Below are positions 34,594 to 40,247 of a stretch of DNA of 40,247 nt, piece by piece (position 1 is the stretch's first letter; each line of letters begins with the position of its first letter). The translations under genes and the position numbers were made by a program. The notes beneath the pieces are model-generated. The model was given only the letters and a program-made list of their open reading frames with translations, made no database searches and was not told the origin of the DNA. Source of the stretch: Veillonellaceae bacterium (GTDB lineage: Bacteria > Bacillota_C > Negativicutes > UBA1444); contig JAAZNU010000223.1 of the NCBI GenBank assembly GCA_012798135.1, forward strand, positions 1-40,247. The letters are read 5' to 3'.

Positions 34594-34652
34594 TGGCCGG
34601 AGGTTCGAATAGCCAAACTAAAAAATTCGTTAGGTAATCGAACCTCCGGCCA
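34594..34652. repeat. Perfect 15-bp inverted repeat upstream of the recombinase
   Basis: TGGCCGGAGGTTCGA at 34594-34608 is the exact reverse complement of 34638-34652, with a 29-nt spacer. It lies between a small gene and the recombinase, both leftward. A T-run follows on the plus strand only, where no gene would need it. It could be a recombinase or regulator binding site, an end-like repeat, or a transcript hairpin. The GGTTCGA part resembles a tRNA T-arm but no tRNA is present. Confidence 0.6.
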
Positions 34653-34657
34653 TTTTT

Positions 34658-34834
34658 CTATTCTTCTTCGATTTCCTGAGCCTGATCGCCTTTCTTCTTG
34701 CGTTTGCGCAGGATATTGGCGATCTGGTTAATGATCAAATCCTTTTGAATTTTGGGATCTGTGTTCAGGCTTTCATCTTCCTCATTGCGCCAGGGGTGGC
34801 GATATTGCGATTCGTCTTTCTGCGGGTCAAACAT
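34658..34834 (-). CDS. Small charged protein upstream of the recombinase
   Basis: 58 aa from the ATG at 34834 (MFDPQKDE), with GGAG about 9 nt upstream; the slightly longer TTG start is less likely. It is acidic at the N-terminus (NEEDESLNTDPK), has one helix KDLIINQIANILRKRKKKGD and an acidic end EIEEE. No family is recognised. Small charged proteins beside serine recombinases are sometimes directionality factors or regulators, so that role is possible but unproven. The inverted repeat at 34594-34652 directly follows its stop. Confidence 0.5.
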   Translation of the reverse strand: MFDPQKDESQYRHPWRNEEDESLNTDPKIQKDLIINQIANILRKRKKKGDQAQEIEEE

Positions 34835-35328
34835 GAGCAATTCTCCGTAACGTTTGGGAATTGCTTGCCGGCAAGCATTGGGTATTTGTTTTCCTGGGAT
34901 TTCTCACCCAAGATGGCGGACGTCTCCGCGCCTGTTATTCGCGAGGCGCTTCTTATACCTGCTGCTCGATCATTTTCCCTGGAGAAACTACGGAGAAAAA
35001 GAGGAGGCCCTTGCTGAGGGAAAATGGAGAAGATATGGATTTTCGGAGAACTTTGGAGAGGTTTTGGAGAAAAATTTCCAAGAGGGTTTCGATAGTGTGA
35101 GGGAAATCGATTTCCTATTTGAACTGGAGGAGAAAGCCATAACAAAAAAACACGTTTTGTGGAAGAAGACGATGCTTGTTGTTGTGTACGGAAGATCCTA
35201 ACAAGCCTGTAAAGTCAAAAACTTGTTATCCGCAAACGAATACGAGGTATTGAAATGTACAATAACTCTCCCAAATTGAACTTCAGTAAACCTTATTCGT
35301 AAAGAATGTAGAGAGGATGACATAAGTC
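34835..35328. other. Divergent intergenic region
   Basis: About 490 bases between the leftward small gene and the rightward STAND gene. It contains the palindrome at 34862-34877 and, at about 34980-35090, several scattered GGAGA-type repeats. Plus-strand ORFs here (up to 115 codons) lack a clear ribosome site or domain features and I do not accept them. Promoters for both neighbours should be here, but no near-consensus pair stood out. Confidence 0.35.
34862..34877. promoter_or_regulatory. 16-bp perfect palindrome upstream of the small gene
   Basis: TGCTTGCCGGCAAGCA is self-complementary over all 16 bases and centres about 35 bp before the ATG of the leftward small gene. The size and symmetry suit an operator for a dimeric regulator such as the XRE protein encoded at 37588-37929. 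The pairing is a guess. Confidence 0.4.
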
Positions 35329-37254
35329 ATGTCCGCGCAATGCGACGTGCGTAAAAAAGCAACGGCCAAGAGATATCCTGCTTTTGGTGAACGACTTTTT
35401 TCGATTGTTTCTGAAAACCTTCCCAACGGAGCAACCAAGAACAAAAACTCCGTTGTTAATTTTCTTCGACACCATGCTGATTTAGGCTTCGACACCAGTT
35501 GTGCCTATGCCTGGTTAAAAGGCGATGTGCTCGGGAATAAACCGTTGGTCCCCGATAATTTCAAGCGTATTCTGCTCTTCTATATCGGTAAGGCGGGGTT
35601 GGGTACGCTAAAAGAGGTCCAAGATTGGCTCGCTCTGGCGCCTGAGCGTTATGAAGAAGTGCTGCGTTGTGTAGAAGTACAAAACAAATTGCGTTCTGAA
35701 GAGCTTCTCAAACAGGGATGCGAAACTGGCCAGGAACTGGCTGAGCGCCAGAAACTTTGGGACCGTTTAGTGAATCTAATCTATACCGCTTCAACCTCTG
35801 TGGATGTCCGGAGCGCCCATGACCTTACTCCTGAAAAACGACTTATCATTCTACAGGGGCCGCCAGGAGTAGGAAAAACGATGTTCCTGAACCGGCTGTG
35901 GATCGACCCAACGATTCAGGCACGTTTTGATCTGGTGTTCCAGGCCAGTTTTGACAAAAAAATGTCTCCACAGGCCTTCCTTGATTTTTGTCTGCGAAAG
36001 CTGCTTCCCAAAGGTGAATGGAGCCCAGGCCACCCAATCGTGCTAAACGCAGATCTTCAAAAAGCGCTTCAGGGGAAACGCATCCTGTTTCTGATCGATA
36101 GGCTTGATTCTCCCGAAGAGATTGAGGAACTAAAGCCGCTTTGCGCAATGGGGTGCTGGTTGGTTATTGCAACCCGCTGCCTGGAAGTTGCCCGGCAAGC
36201 GGATTATTCGTCCGTAGTTGAGATGAAAGCGTATAGCATTGGCGATGTCATCGAGTATTACGCGAAGAATTATGCGGATCAACCTTCTCCTGTTACTCAA
36301 GATAAGCTGCTGCAACTGGCAGAAATGGTGTGCTTTAACCCTTTGGGTCTGAATATCGCTCTCCGCCGGGTCGCAGAGGAAGGGTGGGACACCGTGATGC
36401 GGAAGGTGCGATTAGCTCCTTCGTTTATGAAAGAAGATGTCTTTGAAGATCTACACCGGCCATTGTGGTTGGCCTATTCTTCGTTGAACTGCGAGGATCA
36501 AGAGAAGTATCTTTTGTTGGGCGCACTACCCACTTTAGCAAGCTATGATGAGAAGCGCCTCAGCCTGCTCTGGGGTGTTTCGAAAACAAAGGCCAACGAA
36601 GTCCTTGTTCGTTTAGAAAAAGAGGCGGGGTTCGTGCAGCACTGCGTTGAGGGAACGGAAGCGTGGCATATTCATCCCCAGGTATTGAGCTATGCCAGGT
36701 TTTTGTTGAGCGAGTCCTCATTGCGTATGCGGATCTTTTCCCGATTCTATCCGGCCCGAGTCGCGTTCCATGAAAAGCGGCCGCACGAGTTCCATCATTT
36801 GTATAAGCGTGGTGTGAAATCGGATGTGGTGAAAAAGTATTGGCAGATGATCCGAGAAGAGAGTAAACGGCGGAAGGTACCGCTTGTGCTGGGCGAATTA
36901 CGCCGGTTCATCGAACCCAGTTATTCGACGGACTGGTCTGTTTTAACCCAACTTACTTCCAACTGTACGCTTGAGGACTACGTCTGGGGATACCACATGT
37001 ATCTTGCCGCTCAGGCTGATATCTGGATATTCTTTACATACCTGTTCCTGGTCGGAATCTTGGGCGGGATACAAAGCCTCTTTATGCACTACGGCATTTT
37101 AAGCATACAGTCAATCCTGCTTGGCATCCTCAACCTTTTCCTGCTCAGCAGCTCATTCATCTGGGCATTTCATCTTGTCTTGCGCGATTTACGCAGGCGG
37201 TATGATTGGGGCCAATTATGGCAAAAGGTGACTGCTGAACATAAGGGAGAGTAA
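35329..37254 (+). CDS. STAND/NB-ARC ATPase with HTH-like N-terminus and C-terminal membrane helices
   Basis: 641 aa. Residues 19-105 resemble the XRE-like domain often found before NB-ARC in Chloroflexi (FGERLFSIVSEN, YAWLKGD, then a terminal helix). The NTPase core has GPPGVGKT 177-184, Walker B RILFLID 251-257, ATR 281-283 (sensor arginine) and a GLPL-like NPLGLNIALRR. A winged-helix part follows (LLLGALPTLASYDEKRLSLLWGVS). The C-terminus carries two membrane helices (about 565-590 and 595-620) and a basic end. STAND ATPases switch on when a sensor part binds a trigger; a membrane C-terminus would fit a membrane-damaging effector as in phage defence. No sensor repeats are present, so the trigger is unknown. 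A hairpin at 37310-37343 follows the gene. Confidence 0.8.
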   Translation: MSAQCDVRKKATAKRYPAFGERLFSIVSENLPNGATKNKNSVVNFLRHHADLGFDTSCAYAWLKGDVLGNKPLVPDNFKRILLFYIGKAGLGTLKEVQDWLALAPERYEEVLRCVEVQNKLRSEELLKQGCETGQELAERQKLWDRLVNLIYTASTSVDVRSAHDLTPEKRLIILQGPPGVGKTMFLNRLWIDPTIQARFDLVFQASFDKKMSPQAFLDFCLRKLLPKGEWSPGHPIVLNADLQKALQGKRILFLIDRLDSPEEIEELKPLCAMGCWLVIATRCLEVARQADYSSVVEMKAYSIGDVIEYYAKNYADQPSPVTQDKLLQLAEMVCFNPLGLNIALRRVAEEGWDTVMRKVRLAPSFMKEDVFEDLHRPLWLAYSSLNCEDQEKYLLLGALPTLASYDEKRLSLLWGVSKTKANEVLVRLEKEAGFVQHCVEGTEAWHIHPQVLSYARFLLSESSLRMRIFSRFYPARVAFHEKRPHEFHHLYKRGVKSDVVKKYWQMIREESKRRKVPLVLGELRRFIEPSYSTDWSVLTQLTSNCTLEDYVWGYHMYLAAQADIWIFFTYLFLVGILGGIQSLFMHYGILSIQSILLGILNLFLLSSSFIWAFHLVLRDLRRRYDWGQLWQKVTAEHKGE

Positions 37255-37587
37255 GGAAAAAAGATCCCAGTAGAATAACCCTGAATGCGAGGAAAATACC
37301 GTGTGATATGAAGTCCCTTTCAATGAACAAGGAAAGGGACTTCTGATATTCAACCGGCCTAAAGCACTTTCTGGCAGCAGTGAGGTAGCTCGAAAAACCG
37401 CAATTGGGGCAATGCCAGTTCACGAGCAACCGCCAAGCAGGATCCAATTTGGGAAACTAGCTGCTTTTGCCTTGAAAAGCGGTATAAAAAGTTATTGTAG
37501 GATGATTGCGTTTAGAATAAATAAATTCCGGGCCAAGCGATCCGAATTGAAACCTTTGCAGCCTTGACCATGTTTCATATACTGGGT
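37255..37587. other. Convergent gap between STAND and XRE genes
   Basis: About 330 bases. Apart from the hairpin at 37310-37343 I see no gene; the minus-strand 96-codon ORF runs back over the STAND gene in another frame and is a shadow. Confidence 0.4.
37310..37343 (+). terminator. Hairpin after the STAND gene
   Basis: Perfect 12-bp stem (GAAGTCCCTTTC / GAAAGGGACTTC) with a 10-nt loop, 55 bp after the stop. There is no strong T-run after it, so termination may be partial. Confidence 0.55.
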
Positions 37588-37929
37588 TTATTCATCATCC
37601 TCGCCGATTGCGCGTAGTATTCTAATGGCATCCCGTCGCAGTAAGGGCGAGAGCCTGTAATACTGAAATCGCAACTGCTCGAAATCAGCATCGGGTGCGG
37701 GGAGAACAGGAAGCAAAGAGGCTATTCGCAAAACATAAACGGGATCAACATCGAGAGCAGTGGCTATCTTCAAGCAAGTTTTCCAGTTCGGCAACTTTCC
37801 TTCCCGAATTCTTGAGAAAACAGAATGGGAGATGCCGGCTCTTTTCGCCAGCTTATGGGGTGTGATGTTCCTTGCGTCGAGTTGTTCTTGCAACCATTTT
37901 GGGAATCGCCCAACTTCTTCTTGTTTCAT
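37588..37929 (-). CDS. XRE-family transcriptional regulator
   Basis: 113 aa from the ATG at 37929 (MKQEEVG), which has GGAGGG 5 nt upstream. The upstream GTG would overlap that site. The helix-turn-helix covers about 8-65: WLQEQLDARNITPHKLAKRA then GISHSVFSRIREGKLPNWKT, with the usual Cro/CI spacing. A C-terminal helical part (LRFQYYRLSPLLRRDAIRIL) is typical of short XRE regulators with a dimer helix. It faces the STAND gene tail-to-tail. It may control this local gene set, and the palindrome at 34862-34877 is a possible site. Confidence 0.85.
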   Translation of the reverse strand: MKQEEVGRFPKWLQEQLDARNITPHKLAKRAGISHSVFSRIREGKLPNWKTCLKIATALDVDPVYVLRIASLLPVLPAPDADFEQLRFQYYRLSPLLRRDAIRILRAIGEDDE

Positions 37930-38027
37930 ATATCCCTCCACGAGGAATTATTCCACAAGAAGTTGAAACATAGGGCGCAGTTATCGTCTACCGGAAGACA
38001 ACAATATTCTGATCCTCCCCAGCCTGA

Positions 38028-39020
38028 TCAAGAATTCCCTGTCATCCAGGTATAGCGTGCTTGAATATAGGCTTGCCATTCCTTCAGTTCCGGAAATTGA
38101 TCTGCATCAAGCTGCCCAAATAACGATTCGGTACTGACACGAATGAACCGATCTGGCAGGGTGACCAGCGCTTTCCAGCCGTCCGTCGCCGATGATCCCG
38201 GTGCTCTCAGTAGCGGCGAGGTAATCGTTCTGAAATCCAAATTGTGTGCCGGCGCAATATGGAGCAGGCTTACAATGTCTGCGCCGAGTTCGCGCGCTTT
38301 TTCCATTTCGTGTGCCAGGAACTGCTGGCGCATAAACTGGTAAAAGGGTTCGTAGAACAGGGCTTCAAAACAGGGCAGCCTGAGTTTGTCGATGGGGCAA
38401 TCCGGTTGGTCAAATAACCACCGGTAAATCTCGACCCGGCTTTGGCCGCTGGCTGCAACTTCCAGATTGACGCTGCTGTACGACTCGGTGTACTTCCATT
38501 CGATCAGGCTAATCTGCGCACGCCCATCCGTGCGCCGGAAGCGAATGGCGGCGTCCGCGCTGGTATAGTTCGCACCGCGCGTGCGCTGGCCGTTTCGGGA
38601 TATTTTTTCATGCAGATAATTCTCCTGCCCGATCCACTCGAAAGCGACATACAAGCCATCTTCGATCGGCAGCATTTCTCGCAAATCCGGGAAAACAGGC
38701 TTCAGCAGAGCAGCGAGCGCCTCGGGCTTGTCCGCGAATGGGAATAGGAAGTTGGTGCAGCATACCTGAGAATCACACATATGGTTACTGGGCTTCCCAT
38801 TCTGGCCATCGTGCCACTTAATCTTATTCCGCTCAAAGTATTCGCGGATGGTTGTGCGGATCGGTGGGTAGAGATTCTCCTCCGCCCGGCTGCGCGGCAG
38901 ACAGAATGGATAGGTGTGCTCTTTATACATCCCATCGTCTTTCGCAGCAGTTGAGATTGTGGGAGATGTTTGTTTAAATGCGACTTGCTTTGACTTTTCC
39001 GACTCAAGAAATTTACCCAT
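38028..39020 (-). CDS. PGN_0703-like putative restriction endonuclease
   Basis: 330 aa, soluble. The region 160-195 shows a PD-(D/E)XK core: NYTSADAAIRFRR (Asp), then ISLIEWKYTESYS (Glu-x-Lys). An N-terminal part has cysteines in MCDSQVCCTNFLFPF. The C-terminal half (PCFEALFYEPFYQFMRQQFL) and the overall plan agree with the family annotated as PGN_0703-type putative restriction endonucleases. No methylase or specificity gene is adjacent, so it may be a stand-alone nuclease, a defence effector or an orphan. It starts 88 bp after the glycosylase gene ends. No strong ribosome site is visible before the ATG. Confidence 0.65.
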   Translation of the reverse strand: MGKFLESEKSKQVAFKQTSPTISTAAKDDGMYKEHTYPFCLPRSRAEENLYPPIRTTIREYFERNKIKWHDGQNGKPSNHMCDSQVCCTNFLFPFADKPEALAALLKPVFPDLREMLPIEDGLYVAFEWIGQENYLHEKISRNGQRTRGANYTSADAAIRFRRTDGRAQISLIEWKYTESYSSVNLEVAASGQSRVEIYRWLFDQPDCPIDKLRLPCFEALFYEPFYQFMRQQFLAHEMEKARELGADIVSLLHIAPAHNLDFRTITSPLLRAPGSSATDGWKALVTLPDRFIRVSTESLFGQLDADQFPELKEWQAYIQARYTWMTGNS

Positions 39021-39108
39021 GTCTGTTATTCCCTTACGGTGTTTTCGATGGTTTTGGTTTTGGGCTCATTCAATAAAACATTGGTCAACGTTATGACCTA
39101 GATCTGGA

Positions 39109-39597
39109 TCAAGCGAGCGCCTTGGAAAACGTAGCCAATTCCTTCCACAGATCAATGTTCCACCATTTATTCGCCGCGCCGCTGGTGGAAGGAGCAACAA
39201 AGAAGTGGGTTCGCCCAATTACCATTTCTTGCCGGCCATATGCAACGGGCCGTTCAAAGAAGGCTTCCGCGGCGCGCTTTCCGTTAAAGCAAAAGCAGTA
39301 GGGCTGATACTGCTTGATTTTCAGCACCATCTGTTGGTTGCCAAAATCTTCTTTCTCCAGAATATGATCCATCCCGGCTTTCGCTTTGACCAGGTCGGTC
39401 AGGCCAATGCCATATTCCAGCAGGCGTAGATACTCTGTGGGGTTGAGTTGGACTGGTATCAGGCCAACCTGGTACAGTGTGGCCCAGAATTTGTTGCCTG
39501 GTTTGGCATAATACTGTTGCAGCTGGGCAGAGGTCGTGCCGGCGGCCGTGCCGCAGATTACCACGGATAAGTCATCACAAAGAAGATCTGGAAGCAT
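39109..39597 (-). CDS. Mug-like uracil/mismatch DNA glycosylase
   Basis: 162 aa. It matches the Mug-type branch of the uracil-DNA glycosylase fold: LSVVICGTAAGTTSAQ (motif 1, about 10-25), YYAKPGNKFWATLYQVGL (about 29-46), YGIGLTDLVK, and the C-terminal motif APSTSGAANKWW. These enzymes remove uracil or other altered bases from mismatched DNA in base-excision repair. In E. coli Mug motif 1 holds an Asn (GINPG) that activates water; here the same place reads GTAAG, a variant common in distant homologues, so substrate preference may differ. The ATG lies 7 bp after the stop of the upstream gene, so they are co-transcribed. Confidence 0.8.
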   Translation of the reverse strand: MLPDLLCDDLSVVICGTAAGTTSAQLQQYYAKPGNKFWATLYQVGLIPVQLNPTEYLRLLEYGIGLTDLVKAKAGMDHILEKEDFGNQQMVLKIKQYQPYCFCFNGKRAAEAFFERPVAYGRQEMVIGRTHFFVAPSTSGAANKWWNIDLWKELATFSKALA

Positions 39598-39604
39598 GGT
39601 GGTG

Positions 39605-40247
39605 TTACCTTGCCTCTTCGAATGGTAAGATCACGCGACATTTTGGATAGTTTGTACACCCATAAAACTTTCGCCCTGACAGGGCGCCATTTTTGGCCGT
39701 ACGCAGCACCATGCGCGTTCCACACTTCGGGCAGAAGGGCTGTTGTGCCTCATTCGTAACCGTGTCCCGGGGATTTTGCGGGGTGTCGGTTTGCAATGTC
39801 GCAGCCGGTGGAACTGATGGACTTTGCTCGGTAGCGTTTATGGTCCTATTTTCCTTCTGCAGGGCATTCTTGAACAGGCTCCCCAGCTCGCTAGTGTTAT
39901 AGCTGAGTTGGACCGGAATATGCAGTAGGGGGAATTGCGCTGCCTCGAAGACGTTATCAACAAAGGCATCCCGTTCCACCCGGTCGGCCCGGTCATGACT
40001 ACTGTCATCCAGTTCAATCGCAAACAGAGGGGTCATAGTCTGAGGATCGCAGATCACAAAATCCACGTGTTTGCGGTTGATCCGGTTGTAGGCGCCTTTG
40101 TTTTCGTTCGGTCGCTTGACAAAGAATATATCGGCTAGCGAGACCTTCGGGCAGATGGTGAAGAAATTCGCCATCATGCCTTTGATGACATTGTAAAACG
40201 ACTTTTCAGCGGGGGATAGAAAATCGTCGCGCAGGCGATAGGGGAGG
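39605..40247 (-). CDS. DUF2726 nuclease-like protein with topoisomerase-type zinc finger (5' end cut by window)
   Basis: The frame is open past the ATG at 40177 to the window edge and reads RDDFLSPAEKSFYNVIKG there, the normal start of a DUF2726 domain, so the true start lies outside. The DUF2726 part contains PKVSLADIFF, HVDFVICDPQTMTPLFAIEL (Asp...Glu as in PD-(D/E)XK/Vsr-like folds), DDSSHDR, and LLHIPV. A Pro/Thr linker follows. The C-terminus is a zinc finger of the type at the end of topoisomerase I: CPKCGTRM and YGCTNYPKCR. The likely role is DNA binding or cleavage. It is followed at 7 bp by the Mug-like gene. Confidence 0.82.
   Translation of the reverse strand, partial: LPYRLRDDFLSPAEKSFYNVIKGMMANFFTICPKVSLADIFFVKRPNENKGAYNRINRKHVDFVICDPQTMTPLFAIELDDSSHDRADRVERDAFVDNVFEAAQFPLLHIPVQLSYNTSELGSLFKNALQKENRTINATEQSPSVPPAATLQTDTPQNPRDTVTNEAQQPFCPKCGTRMVLRTAKNGALSGRKFYGCTNYPKCRVILPFEEAR

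Noticed and set aside
34594..34615. T-arm-like GGTTCGAATAGCC as a tRNA end
   Set aside because: No acceptor, D or anticodon arm can be built around it; it is part of an inverted repeat.
34854..35201. Plus-strand 115-aa ORF before the STAND gene
   Set aside because: No ribosome site, no recognisable domain, and odd composition; overlapping ORFs in other frames look equally good.

Overview
The window reads as accessory DNA from a monoderm-like bacterium, most plausibly a Chloroflexi (Anaerolineae-type) genome. This is inferred from proteins with long Thr/Pro 'TPT' linkers, an XRE-plus-NB-ARC protein, a type VII-like secretion locus and IS110 elements; no rRNA or marker gene fixes the taxon. 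By eye, 280-32,150 is AT-rich apart from the IS110 element, while 1-277, the IS110 element and 32,170-40,247 are visibly more GC-rich. That pattern suggests an AT-rich island ending beside a large serine recombinase.

Left arm (1-8,111). This is a graveyard of displaced Rhs/YD-repeat toxin tips and secreted proteins on the minus strand. It holds a frameshifted Rhs core fragment at the window edge, a secreted beta-propeller-like protein, two unknown exported proteins, and an Rhs tip joined to a HELGH zincin-like domain whose 5' end abuts an IS110 element. It also holds a lipoprotein fused to an Rhs tip plus an Ntox44-like toxin domain, followed by an overlapping lipoprotein that is a candidate immunity protein.

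Core (8,281-22,870). This is a type VII (ESX/WXG100)-like secretion locus built around two divergent promoters whose -35 boxes abut at 19,212-19,223. The minus-strand run encodes three WXG100-size proteins, a three-ATPase EccC/EssC-like motor, a four-helix membrane protein, a vWA protein, a membrane-anchored PP2C-like phosphatase, a second polytopic membrane protein and a Ser/Thr kinase. The kinase, PP2C and vWA set matches the TerY-P type phosphorylation triad. The plus-strand run encodes two proteins with a WXG-like N-terminus, a membrane segment and a peptidoglycan hydrolase domain (one VgrG3-like muramidase broken by an in-frame TAA, one M23-like endopeptidase), then an unknown protein and a YukD/EsaB-like ubiquitin-fold protein. 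No EccB, EccD, EccE, EsaA or MycP homologue is visible. The picture is a motor with substrates, wall-cutting enzymes and its own phospho-control, but with a membrane channel that is unrecognised or elsewhere.

Second module (22,977-31,787). A compact minus-strand operon holds a frameshifted paralogue of the T7SS-locus membrane protein, a PD-(D/E)XK nuclease-like toxin, a SUKH (SMI1/KNR4) immunity-type protein, an unknown 425-aa protein, and a large helicase with a Zn ribbon, a DEAH core, S1-like regions and a KH domain.

Right arm (32,171-40,247). A large serine recombinase carries a methyltransferase-like C-terminal extension. With it are a small charged protein, a STAND/NB-ARC ATPase with an HTH-like N-terminus and C-terminal membrane helices, an XRE regulator, a restriction-endonuclease-like protein, a Mug-like DNA glycosylase, and a DUF2726/zinc-finger protein cut by the window edge. 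This looks like a small defence or DNA-processing island. No tRNA, rRNA or CRISPR array was seen.
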